A stretch of DNA of 64,000 bases from Gnetum montanum. Taxonomy: Eukaryota; Streptophyta; Gnetopsida; Gnetales; Gnetaceae. How positions within the stretch are numbered: the stretch's first letter is position 1; each line of letters begins with the position of its first letter. The stretch lies in the NCBI GenBank assembly GCA_015680685.1, contig MNCI01017909.1:192478-256477 (forward strand), read 5' to 3'. The notes under the pieces are model-generated. The model ran no database searches and was not told the DNA's origin. It saw only the letters and a program-made list of their open reading frames with translations. Shown here one piece after another: positions 35,557 to 47,491 of the stretch. The position numbers and the translations under genes are program-made.

Positions 35557-37453
35557 TATTGCTGCCACCGCCAAGATTGCACCTTTTGTTATCTATTTGT
35601 AAGCGTGCCATCAATCTTGTTCCTTGCATAACTGCTTTAGCACCGATCCATTCCAAATGTTCCCTTCAGATCCAATCCATTGTTGTATGATTGTCATCTG
35701 CACACACAACACAATCTTATATTAGCAAGGGTAAATGAATCACAATGTAGTTGATACCTTGCTTCGGTGAAAGGTCCATTGGCTAAGTTGTGGTATGGCT
35801 GATACGGATCTGGAGATATAATATTGGTGACTACCGAAGGTGTAGGGGTTAGGAGAAAATCAAAAAAAATGGGTCAGGACCCCCATGACTAAGAGCAAAC
35901 CTTTGGTAGCGATAGAATGGAGAAAGAAATGAATAAGAAAGATGGAGAAAAAGAGACAACTGTAATGTTGATGAAATGGATGTCAAGATGGAAATGAACA
36001 AAATAAGGTTAATTGCAAAAATGTTTAAGGGAAAGAAATTAACTACTGCACCAAAGCGGAATGCCAATGGGTCCTCCCCAAAGTAGGCTCATGCCCTTAA
36101 TGCCCTGACATTCCCACATTTAAAGAGTTCGTAGGCTCTAGAAATGTCATTTGGAAAAAAAGTTAAATTCTTAACCACAAGAATTCACCAAAAAAGAAAA
36201 TGATGCATCAACCGAAATATACACTAATGATACAACCAGTAATGAGGTGAACAATGGAGAAAGAATGATAGAAAGAAGAGAATGGAATGGAGTCTCAAAA
36301 ACCAGGTGGTGTACAACCCCTTGTGTATTTAATGATTAATGTGACTTAGTAGATCCCATTCCAAATCCGGCCTCAACAAACCACATCCAATGACTTCGCA
36401 TTAATGCATTCGACCAATCCATCTACTTGAAGTAACAAGAATGCATCCCTCAAAGAGCCACTACCATTTTGATGAAAACGAAAGAGGAGAAGGTAGGAAG
36501 TGAGAAGGGCCTTAGTTAGAGGGAACATGTTTTTAGTTCCATAACCAATGCTTATAGCCTAGATGATTATTTCATCTAAGAGGTGTGCTTTAAATTCTCA
36601 CTATTTTTTTCCGTGAGAACCACACCATGCAAAGACTTTGTTATTTTTATTTTGATTGGCTCAGCTTCTCGAAAATGAAGCAACGTCGGAATAGTAAGAA
36701 AACTCAAGAAGAAAACATCCAAGCACCCAAGAGAATGGCCAACACAAATGCACCAAGTTCCCTTGAAGCCACACCATTTTCAATCTTTGAGTGCTTCCTT
36801 AGTTTGAGAAATGCCCAGTCACCGGTTCATTAATAGTTCTTATTATTTTGAAGAAAGGGATTGTGCAGTTCCAAGCCAATAGAGACCATAGAGATTTATG
36901 GATGTATGAATGATGTGGACCCATTGCCTGCTATATCAAAAGAACCATACCTTACTATCAACATCATATCTTAAAGGTAAAACCCAAACATTAGCAACTA
37001 ATAGAAAACAGTTCATACCATCATTAAGAGCACTTATTGGGTGACAAACTTAACAAAATGGGTAAGACACACACATACACACACAAATAAAAGAAAAAGT
37101 ATAAACAATGTTGTAAAACAAAAACAAGAAAAGTTAAAGAAATTTGTAAAAAAAAATGTGCAAAGTAAAAATGTGTAAAATAAAAACTTAAAAGAATTGA
37201 GGGCCTCAAATGATCAGCATAGGTGGCCATCTCCCCCATGATTGAATTGAAAGGGAGAGATCCAAAATAATGAGCACTTATTTGAATTTTTTAGAAGTGT
37301 CCAACTTCTCCCAATTGATGTTTTTAGATTAAGGGTTGGAAGTTGGCAACGCTCATACTCCAATGTGTCTATGCTTTTGTTTTGGTTGCAAGTTGTTCCC
37401 CAAGTTAGTTCCATGCATATTGGTGGGTTGCTCTCTTAATTAGCTGTCAACCA
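35322..37453 (-). mobile_element. Noncoding 3' region of element A
   Basis: The 2.1 kb between the protease frame and the 3' LTR has no reverse transcriptase, RNase H or integrase similarity. It holds a (GA)n run at 35521-35552. Element B has a homologous region at 47492-49414, so the lack of pol is shared by two copies. Confidence 0.7.
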
Positions 37454-38992
37454 CTAGGTGTTCTCTTGTTGTGTGGTTGCTACATATGGGAACTTTTGTA
37501 TCTGAGTTTCCTGAGCACACCGGTTGCATGCAGGAGATGCTGAGCACTCCTCCATGTCATCACCCTCTATATCATTGTATGTGATGCATGGAACTTTCTT
37601 CTTTTCGATCTTTCCATAAATGTTTTCCTTAGATATTTTCAAGGAAAGATCGTGGATTCCTAGGCATGCATTTATGGTATTGAGCCATGCACTCCCCATT
37701 ATAATTGGGAAGTCCCCTTTGTTGTTGTTGACTTCTATCACTAGGAAATCAGCTGGGTATGACCAACCACACATAGTGGTAACAATGTCCTCCACAAGTC
37801 CCAAGGGGACAGTGATGGATTGGTCAGCCAACTCTAATTGAATATTGCTCTTCTTAAGTGGAGGCAGGTTCCAGGCTTTATACATTTCTTGCAATATTAA
37901 GTTGACTCCGGAACCTGACTTAAGAAGAGCCTTACGTGGTTCATTCCCAGTGACTTTGAGGTAGATTAAGGGACTCCTAGGATCAGAGATTTTCCTGGGA
38001 AGGTGGTCCACCTTTATCCAGTTAGTGACAATATGCGTTAACATAACTGTGTGCGTTGAGCTCTGTTGTTGGTTTGAAGGGAGCTCTGAAGCCTTACTTG
38101 ATGGAGGAGTGGTCATAGACCCAACTGCTTGTGGTTGGAAGAGCTTGTTTGGGCTTTTGGTTTTGAAGAAAGGTCTTCTCTTTGTATGGTTGTCAAAACT
38201 AGTAGTAGGTTGAAGGTTTATAGCTCTTATAACATTATGTTGTTGCTGTTGAGTGGGGAGTTCCCCTTGCATCGTTGGAGCGGGTGGTAGTGGAACTATC
38301 GACGTAAGAGATGTGGATGGATTTGGAGGATGGTATGCATGTGTAGTGTCTCTTCCAGGAGAGGGAGTCTTAAAATACTCTCGAACTTGGTATTGATGTT
38401 GTGGGGTTACATGACCCATAGAGTCACTTGGAGAGACCGGCTGCTGCACGTAATATCCATACGGGTTTGGTTGCCGGTAAGGGTATTGTTGTCTAAGCGG
38501 TGGCATCCCCCATGACTATGGGTATTGCCACTGCTGGTGTTGCTCGATAGGTTGTGGTGGAGTTCCACTTGGATAATATGTTAAGGGTTGGTGGAACTGC
38601 TTTGGGTTACCTTGGGGATAAGGTAACCGACGGGGTGCTTTCCTTTTGTTAAGTCTTGAGTTGAGTGCATACACCCTGGACTCTTGCAGATGTGAGATTA
38701 TTGGGCAACATCCCTTAGGATGGTCATATTGGTAGATCTCACATCCACCGTCATTATCTGTATCAGAGTCCACAACCTCATTGGTGATAGTCATGTTTCC
38801 CTTACCCTTGTTACGTGCATGGTCTGAGTCTCTCCTCTTTTTCTTATCATGGTCACTACTTCGCTCCTTAGACTCCTCTACGATTTTTAAAATTGTTTCA
38901 AATCTACTATCTAAGGAGTCCCACATTTGATCTACCTTAGCCGACACTTCGGTTGTGAGCTTTTGAAGTAGCAAGGTTTTTCTATTCACCAA
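37454..38992 (-). pseudogene. gag-protease of element A
   Basis: Two frames in the same register (38992-38516 and 38506-37454), divided by one stop. The first part is charged (KERSSDHDKKKRRDSDHARN), the middle is Pro/Gln-rich (QQYPYRQPNPYGYYVQQPVS), and the end is a retropepsin: GNEPRKALLKSGSGVNLILQ, WSYPADFLVIEVN, then DFPIIMGSAWLNTINACLGI. The family motif is ALLDSGxxxN; here the catalytic Asp is Lys (AAG), so this copy cannot cleave. Upstream gag continues as broken sequence to about 39250. No pol follows. Confidence 0.8.
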
Positions 38993-39589
38993 CTCCTTGA
39001 GTGGTGACTCATCCTCTTCCTCACAGAATCTTACTCCCCTCTTTCAGAGGGAAGGATTGCGGTTATACTCTTCCATGCTTTCTCTTTTCCATAACTCTCC
39101 CTCTTCTTTAGCTACTTGCTCGAACAATCTATGAACTTCATGGGATCTAAGTTTAGATAATCTCCCTTGGGCATATGTCTCTTGAGGTATTGTAATAATG
39201 GACATGTCTCTTGAGGTAACCTTTGGGGGTTTGACTTAACGCATTTATACTCAGGCTTAGAGGTCATGCTAGGCAAGGAGTGGTGGAGTCAGTATAGGCA
39301 AGTCACATGAGCCATGTGAAGTAGGATAGGAAGTGGACTGGCCATCTGTTCTAGTCGATGATAGGTCTAACTATAGTGGTAGTGTTGAATTCCCTCTATG
39401 GGATAGATGCCAAAGGAAGAAAACACCAAGGAACACTCTCAGAGCATGATTCAAATACACTATTCCAAATTAATAAAGCATTCTTTTCTTTCTCTTTGTG
39501 CACTCTGTTTGTTATTTTCTTTATCCATAATGTCTAGTATAACATATATTTGATGTTTGCCATGACATTTGGGAATGGGATGTCACACT

Positions 39590-40270
39590 AAAGATTTCAA
39601 TCTTGGATTAAGAAACCAAATTTATTGGTCAAGCCTTTCAAACATTAATAGAAAACTATGTAATTAAACATAGGATGGGTATTATCTGTCATCCAAAAAC
39701 CAATGGAGAAATTGAAGCATCAAATAGAGAGATAATTAGAATCCTAACTAAACTATTTAATATTTTTGAAAATTGATTTGTTAAATAAAATTTTTGAAGT
39801 AGTATGAGTTAACGGAATTACTTAGAAGCATAGGACTAGACAAACTTCTATGAATCACTTTATGGAAAAACTTCAATATTATTAATAGAATTCAAAATGA
39901 AAACCTTAAAAGTAGCATAAAAATTAAAGATTGATTTAGATGAAGATCTAACTAAATGGTTAAAAAGTATAAATGAACTAGATATACTTAGAAGGGATAC
40001 GTTACTATGAAAGGAAGTATAGTAAATGAAAACAAAGAGTAGTTATGATAAAAAGATTAGAAATGTTAAATTTTGAAATGAGATAAGGTTCTTATGTTTG
40101 ATTCTAAATTTAACTACTATAAAATGAAATTCATTGAGAAATGGATAGGACCTTATGAGCTAATTAAAATAAAAAAAGTAAATCAATACAAATTCAAATT
40201 AATAAAGGAACAACCTATTTAATTTATGGAAATATGATAAAATCCTTTGTTTAAGAGTAGGAAAATATCA
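39590..40270 (+). pseudogene. Ty3/gypsy integrase remnant
   Basis: Plus-strand pieces read FIGQAFQTLIENYVIKHRMG, ICHPKTNGEIEASNREIIRI, and much later FDSKFNYYKMKFIEKWIGPY ELIK. This matches the integrase core end (HPQTNGQAE..NRE) and the C-terminal KFKSKWxGPY motif of Ty3/gypsy. It is full of stops and belongs to an older element than its neighbours, because the LTR at 40847 has no polypurine tract before it. Confidence 0.75.
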
Positions 40271-40846
40271 ATATTACAAGGGAAAAATTATCTTTCCTAT
40301 TCATTTGGCAAAGAAACACCATCAAAAGATTATTCCTTTAAATATTTTATTAGAATCATGATTTTCAAAAGAAATATGTAATACTCATATCTATTGAAAA
40401 CACTAATTATAATTGAATAAGAAATACTTAATTCTATTGTTAAGCATTGATACACTTAATATTGCATATGTGTTATCATTAATGCATAATTTAGTATCTT
40501 TTATTAAAAGTTAAAACTTCAAATGGAGCACTAGAAGGTTAGGAAATATGTGAAGGTATCTATCACTAGAGTAAGTCTTGATTGTTAAGTTATTGGAAAG
40601 GTATGAAGACATATCTAAAGGTTGTCCTCTACCAAAATTTAAGATGACAAAAAGTGAAGTAACATGATTAGCTTTAAATTAAGGGAATACTTAAATTGTA
40701 ATAATCATAAACACATGTGGATAGAACATGAATGCAAATCATTATATCAAAAAGATACTTGTATCAAAATTATAGGGAATAGGTAGAACAATGAGTGAAA
40801 TACTTATTTTTAAGTGAAGAGAAAAGTTTAAGTATTAGTTCATTTC

Positions 40847-41693
40847 TGATGAGATGTGATATCACATGGGCTGTGATATCAAGTACGCGATATCGCGACC
40901 GTCGTGATATCGCATCCCTCGTGATATTGCATCGTCCCCTCATGATATCGCGGTGCACCGCCAAGTCTATAAATAAGAGGTGACATTCCTTTGTTTCTCA
41001 TCCTAGGATTAGATCGTAGCAAAACTCTGGCAGTTTGATCCATCCAGAGATAGAATATTTTCCATGTGCCCATAGTAGGAACTCCAAAGTGAACGGATCT
41101 TTATTTGAGCAGACATTGTACCTGAACACAAGTTTGTGTACAGCAATAAAGATGAACTTCTTGGATAAACCTTGCAGTGCATGGAATAGGCTAAATAGGA
41201 TTTTATTTAATGTTATTTACTGTTTATCATTTAATGCTTTATTAGGAATTAAATCTCTCTCAACCCTTCTCTCCTAGTTAGGTTCCTTAGTACGACCGCT
41301 TCGAGCACGTGCGTTACGCGTGGTGATCCCAGCAACGATTAGCGTTTGGTAACCACGGTTGCATTGGTTGAGGGTGTGAATGGTAAGTGGGAATGGATGC
41401 TAACTCTAGGTTAATTTAGACTTAGTTTGTTAGTTAAAGTTAGTAATTAATCTTCTCAACCCTTCACCTCACTAGCATAGGAGATAAAACATAAAAAGAT
41501 ATAAAAATCATATACCTCAGACTTACTTAACCATACACTGTGACAAATACAAGTAAGTTTGGGAAGACAACAAATAATTAACCTTAAGTGTTCCATGAGG
41601 CGTGTAGGCACTTAGTTTGCGGAGTTCGACTGGATCGCCGATGTTACGATCGTATTTGTATGGTTGAGTGTAAGGGTACCTCGCCACTCATCA
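40847..41693 (+). mobile_element. 5' LTR of plus-strand element D
   Basis: It starts TGATGAG and ends CTCATCA at 41693, followed at once by a primer-binding site. Near the 5' end are repeated GATATCGC palindromes (40857-40955), then the TATA box CTATAAATAAGAGG at 40967-40980. Same family as the LTRs at 34525 and 46503, opposite orientation. Length 847 bp. Confidence 0.87.
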
Positions 41694-41713
41694 TTGGCGC
41701 CGTTGCTAGGGAC
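41694..41713 (+). promoter_or_regulatory. Primer-binding site of element D
   Basis: TTGGCGCCGTTGCTAGGGA directly after the LTR resembles the plant Ty3/gypsy primer site TGGCGCCGTTGCCGGGGA (tRNA-Asp type), with about two changes. Confidence 0.8.
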
Positions 41714-41836
41714 TAAGTGTTTGTGCGCTAAGTAGAACATAAGAGATCATTCACATCATTGGGAGCTTAAATAATCCTTAGGGTTAATTAAACAAAAAAT
41801 TTATATAATGGTTAAATAGCACATCAATAAGACACG

Positions 41837-42175
41837 ATGTCTTCTTCTTCTTCTCACAAGAGCAACACACCACCTAGGGATCATACTAGAAACAGTCAGC
41901 AATCAAAAAGACATAACCTAAATCTGCTAGTTCCTCAACAATATAGGGTGACATATACTTATCCTGATGAGTATATACCAGATTTTACCTTTATCCTCCA
42001 TCAAGATGAACAGCTGTGATGGAGAGACTTGCAAGGTAACATACTGTTACCTCTAGATCGTGTAGTCCCCAACATGCTCCTCCGTGCTCTAGCACAGATT
42101 GGCATGACAGAATTATACACTGAATATGTTGCAGCAGATTTTGACATGAGGGATTATCATCCCATAGCAATGCCC
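41837..42175 (+). pseudogene. gag N-terminus of element D
   Basis: It begins MSSSSSHKSNTPPRDHTRNS and continues PQQYRVTYTYPDEYIPDFTF and ILHQDEQL, stop, then FDMRDYHPIA. It matches the gag start of element B (63537 minus) almost word for word, then loses similarity after about 42175. The element is therefore truncated or deleted here. Confidence 0.8.
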
Positions 42176-45100
42176 CCTATTTATCAATAGAAAAAGTGCA
42201 ATGTTTAGGGCTTGGAGGAGGGATCATCCTCTCATCATGGATTACCTCCTTACTCAAGTTTGAAAGGGGTTGTCCCTAGTCATGGATTATCCTCTTTGTT
42301 AAGGATTGGCCTTAGATGGGTTGTTCCCTTAGTAATTGGTCATCCATTCTGAGATTCTCAAGTAGTAGGCTAGCTCTTAGATGGGTCACCCTCAACCTCG
42401 AGTAGATCCTTGAAAGTTCTAACTTAAGAAAATATATGTTCGTGATGGTATGTGAATTGAAAAATTTTCTCATTTTCATTTGTTCATCATGCTAGAGTAT
42501 TTTTTCTCTAGGTTTATGATGGATATTTTGGATATTGAAATGGAATGGAAAATTAATCATTGGGATGAGCTTCAAATATTAAGTAGTAGTAATGTCCATG
42601 TACAAAATGTGTGCTTCATTGTTCATTTATTGTATGTTGTTTGTTGGTACCAAAAACTATTTCCATATTAAGCACCATATTCTCTATATTTGTTTTTGTT
42701 ACACTTAGATGCAAATTAGTCTAAGTAAGACTTTTCTAAGCATTATTCATTTTAATTTCCATCAATCTCTTTGTCATTTTAAGGATTTGTGCATAAAAAT
42801 ACCATTTGAAGAAGAGGAAGACTAGAAGCCCTTAAAACTAGCATTGCACTTCAACAAGATTAAAGAGCTGAAGGAACCCTAGAGGAAATGGATATTTTAA
42901 TAGACTTTGTAGAGTGGTCTAGGCTTAAGATAAACCATCATAAATTTGGTATGTTTTTTTCTTATTTTATTTGATGCATTTTTACTTTTCTTGATCAGAT
43001 TAGATCTGTATTACATATGATTTGATTAACATTAAAGTTGAATGCCATGATGGAATATACATAAATGTTTTAAAAAAACCTATTCATCTCTCTCTCTAGG
43101 ATGTCTATTTTAATCCACAATTGGTATTAGAGCTTGGTCTTTTAATTTTTAAACTAACATCCTTCAAGAGTGTATGCTTGTTTCATCTTATCTATGGTAT
43201 GTATTTAATCTTTCCACAAGTTTCCATTCTTTGTTTTACACATATTTGAAGACATGAATAAGATTCTTCTTATAGTCCATAAATCTTAACATTTGGTTCT
43301 TGGTTTACAATGGATATTCAAAGCCTACCAAAATTCACACTACTCTTGGTGATAACTCATACATAAGAATCAAGGATCTAAAGATATGAATAGAAGAAGT
43401 AAAAAGAGTTCATGTGGCTAATGTTAAAGGCATGAATGTCTTTTATTCTATCCTATGTTTAAAGGGATTTAATAGAATTATGTGTTGTAAGACTAGAAAA
43501 GAGATTTGATATCTTCTTAGATTCACACATGAAGATGCCACTGTGGTGAAATAATATAAGACTTAAATTCTCAACTACTAGTTTAAGCATCTTAAGATGA
43601 AGGAAGAAGAAATAATCAAGGAATACTTCTTTAGGATCATGAAAATTTTCAATGCACTTAGAGGAATTGAAGAAGACTATCCTAACTCTTGAGTTATTCT
43701 AAAACTGTTGAAAATTCTTCCTAAGAGATTTCATGCCAAAGTGATAGCCATCCTTGAAGTAAGAGATTCAAGAAGAATGAGAAAAAAGAGGTCTAAGCAA
43801 ACTTGGTGATATATGTGTTGCAGTTAGAATTGTCATAAATTTAAGATTTAGAACATCCCTATGTGAGAATAAGCTAAGGATTCCATGGCCACCAAATGGT
43901 ACATAGTAATGATTATCTAAATTGAAAGGGAACTTATAGATCATTTGAAATTCAAACAATTTAAGGTAGTGTTTTTGTCAAACATGAGAAAATAGTAAGC
44001 AAGAAAGAGTGCATGAAACAACTAGTTAAACGCAAAGAAAATGTGACAAAAAAGAAAAATGTAATGAATGATGCAATACAAAAGGGGAATATTATGTAGA
44101 ATGAAATATATGAGAAAGTAAAGAGTTCATGGCTAAAATAAGTAAAACTGATAGAACAAAATAAATTTGATAAGAAAATCATGCACTTAAATTAGAAGGA
44201 TAGCAAAATAGATTTACTGTAATGCCAACTGTAGATTGGAGAAATAAAAGCTTAAATACATGAAAAGTAGAATATCCAGGAAAGAAACCTAGGAGAATGG
44301 AGTAGCAATCTTGCAAGATGAAACTAGGGATCATGGATAGTTGATGAGGAAATGTGTTACCTTGTCTTCTTTCTCTGGTGCATGTATTTTGTGAAGACTT
44401 CTCAAATGGATAAAACTATTGCAAATTAGAAAATAGTAAGATGTGATTAATGGGGATTGAATTAGATCTTTGTATCAATCCATGTCCAATGGAATTGTCC
44501 ATGTGTCAGAAGAACAACATGAAGGGAATACAATGTATTAGCAGAATAAGCAAATGGAGAAATTAGAGAAACTCTAAGAAGCTAAGAAGTACATAGGGAT
44601 TTTTGATAAGCTAGAAAAGCAATTGCAAGAAGAGTTTTTCTTTTGCCAGAAGCTCTCTCTTCAAAAATTCTAGCCTTATAACTCCTTTTCTGTTTAGGAG
44701 TATCCTCCTATTTAGAGGCCATAAATGTCTCATAGACTATGAGGAAACGATAGATTAGGGCCAACAAAATCTACTAGAAGGATTTGAGTAGGAGAAATAA
44801 TGTGCATATATGAAGTGAATGTTGAAAATGTGGCTAATATAGAAAGTGATATCAAATTTGAAAAGAAATATTAGTGTAAAAGATCAAAGAGCAAATTAAC
44901 ATTGTATGTCAAGAATATATTGTTGAAAAAATTGTAGTTAGAATTAATGCAAGAGATAAAATCAAATGTTATCTCATGCATCCTAGAATGATATTGCAGG
45001 TGATGTAAGGCATTATTTCTAGTTAACATTGAATATAGAAACTAGAAACTACATTGTTGATGATATGTGATGTTGAATTTGGAGCTGTTGAAGATGACTT

Positions 45101-46502
45101 AATTTGGAAAAAGCTATAGAAATTACTCAAAACTCTAACTTATGTAGGAAAAAGCCAAAGTATGTACAATATAACTTTTTCTTATTAGATATTGCTAAAA
45201 ACATGAAGGAGAATCCATAAAAAAGGCACAAGATCCTAGGTTCCTATAAGAGGATTTAAATGAAGTAGGACAGTGGGGAGAAAGTCTAGGATATTACCTA
45301 TATATTTTTGGTGGAGTGTTACATCATAGAAGTAGGGCATAGCTAGATCCTAGAAAGTAGACATAAAAATGATAATGGAGCACTTCCTAATCCACTTAAT
45401 TCTCTCAATCACATTGTCATTGAAGTAAAATAGAGACATTCATTTGATCTCATCTTCTTAGAGCATGAAAAGAGAAAGGGATGGAGAAAGATAGGGAGAT
45501 AGATGGAAATGAAAATAGAAAATAATAAATAAGAAGAAATCATGTTATGAACATTGCTAATACTTTAATGGTATGATGTTGTGTTAGAAAAGTAGGATAC
45601 GACTAGATCCTTGGAATTGACCTTTTCCCCTCCATCACTCATATGAATGTTCACACTTCTTACATCACTCTACACTCAACACTTCTCACTACACCATGGA
45701 AAAGACTCTCATTTAACATCATTAATGTTAAATATAAAGAGAAATGGAAATAGATGAGGAGAGGGGATAAAATGAGGAGAAGAAAAATATAGTACAAGAG
45801 AGCAGAACTTATAGTATGCAAAAAAGAATAATAATAATAAAGGGAAGAAAAGGAAATATCATCTTTACACCTATGATGAGGATGGTGCTGTGCCACAGAA
45901 GTGGGACATGGCTAAATCCTACATATTGAATGGCTAAAATTGATGTCATATATACTATTGAAGTAACCCTTGAGGATCGGTGAACTTAGAAGGAGGGGAT
46001 GAATAAGTTTTCCAAATTAAAACTTGAAGATACAAAGCACACACACCAAATTTAACACGGTTTCCCAACTTGGGTAGTCCACACTTGGAGGGTAGATCAC
46101 AAGCACACCTCTAGACTTTGTTGCTCTCAAAATGTGGTTGAAGGATCCACACCTTATACAGCCTTCAAGCCTTGCTCCAGAGAGTTGTACCATAGCACAA
46201 ATCACTTAACTCTGCAGGGTCTTGTCAAGCTTGGAAATGTGGTTTTAAGGCTTCCACAACCTTTAAAATCTTGAGCTTGGCACCAATGTGTTGTACCGTA
46301 ACACCAACAACTCAATCCCATAGGATCTCAACAAGCTCATGTACATCAACCCCATTGGGTAACAAGAGCAAGAATTACAACGGATAATTGCAACTGAGTT
46401 TGTTGATCCTTGTACAGTTAGGTATAATACACTTTACAAAGCCAAATTGATAAGACAATGATGAGAAATAGAGAATTCAATGATTACAAATGATTATACA
46501 AT
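42176..46502. other. Decayed repeat region between elements D and B
   Basis: There is no intact gene. A copia-like gag fragment lies at 43575-43790. Degenerate repeats that share AGTAGGRCAYRGCTAGATCCT lie near 45329, 45585 and 45890. The rest is AT-rich sequence without clear similarity. Confidence 0.5.
43575..43790 (+). pseudogene. Copia-like gag (UBN2-type) fragment
   Basis: The frame reads FKHLKMKEEEIIKEYFFRIM then KIFNALRGIEEDYPNS, stop, VILKLLKILPKRFHAKVIAI and LEVRDS. This follows the copia gag pattern L.MKE.ESI.EY..R...I.N.LR..GE.......V.K.L.SLP..F...V.AIEE. Heavily decayed. Confidence 0.65.
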
Positions 46503-47491
46503 TGATGAGTGGCAAGGTACCCCTACACTTAACCATACGAAATGAGCATAGCACACACGATCCGGTCGAACTCCGCAGACTAAATGCCTACACGCCTCAT
46601 GGAACACTTAAGGTTAACCATTTGTTGTCTTCCCAGACTTACTTGTATTTGTCATGGTGTATGGTTAAGTAAGTCCGAGGTATATGATTTTTATATCTTT
46701 TATGTTTTTCTCCTATGCTTTTGAGGTGAAGGATTGAGAAACTAACTAACTCTAACTAATGACTAAGTCTAAATTAACTAGCGTGAGCATCTGTTCCCAC
46801 TTACCGTACACACCCTGAACTGATGCAACCGCGGCTACCAAACGCTAATCGTTGCTGGGATCACCACGCGTAATGCACGTCCTCAAAGTGGTCATACTGA
46901 GGCACTTAACTAGGAGGAAAGGGTTGAGAGAATCTATCTAGCCTAAGTGCGATGAGCAGCCAATTCTGTGACTAACCGTACACATCTGGGACTACCACTG
47001 GGATTACCAAGCGTAGATCTTGGATACGCCACTGGGTTACCAAGTAGTCACACTAGATGCTCGTAATCAAGTTGTACTCATAACACATGCGATGAGTAGC
47101 CGATTTCTTGACTATCCATACACATCCTTAGATGCTCGTAATCAAGTTGTACTCATACTGCATTCTAGGAGTTTAGGGTGAGAGAGAAAATAATAAATAA
47201 AATCCTATTTCATGCACTGCAAGGTTTATCCAGGAAGTTCGTCTTTATTGCCGTACACAACTTGTGTTTAGGTACAATGTTGCTCGAATAATGATCCGTT
47301 TACTTTAGGACTCCTGTTGCGGGCACATGGAAAATAATCTATCTCTGGAGTGATCAAACTACCAGAGTTTCCCTACTTCTAGACTAGGATGGGAGATAAG
47401 GGGAGTGTCGCCTCTTATTTATAGATATGGCAGCAGACCGCGATATCGCATGGGATGTGATATCGCGGCTCGTGCAAATTGTGTCTCATCA
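46503..47491 (-). mobile_element. 3' LTR of minus-strand element B
   Basis: Ends TGATGAG (47491, minus) and CTCATCA (46503). The tract CATGGGGGTA lies just beyond 47491. At 989 bp it is longer than its relatives because of internal duplications: GATGCTCGTAATCAAGTTG occurs at about 47055 and 47132. GATATCGC palindromes and a TATA box (47410-47480) are kept. Its partner LTR starts at 63678. Confidence 0.87.
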
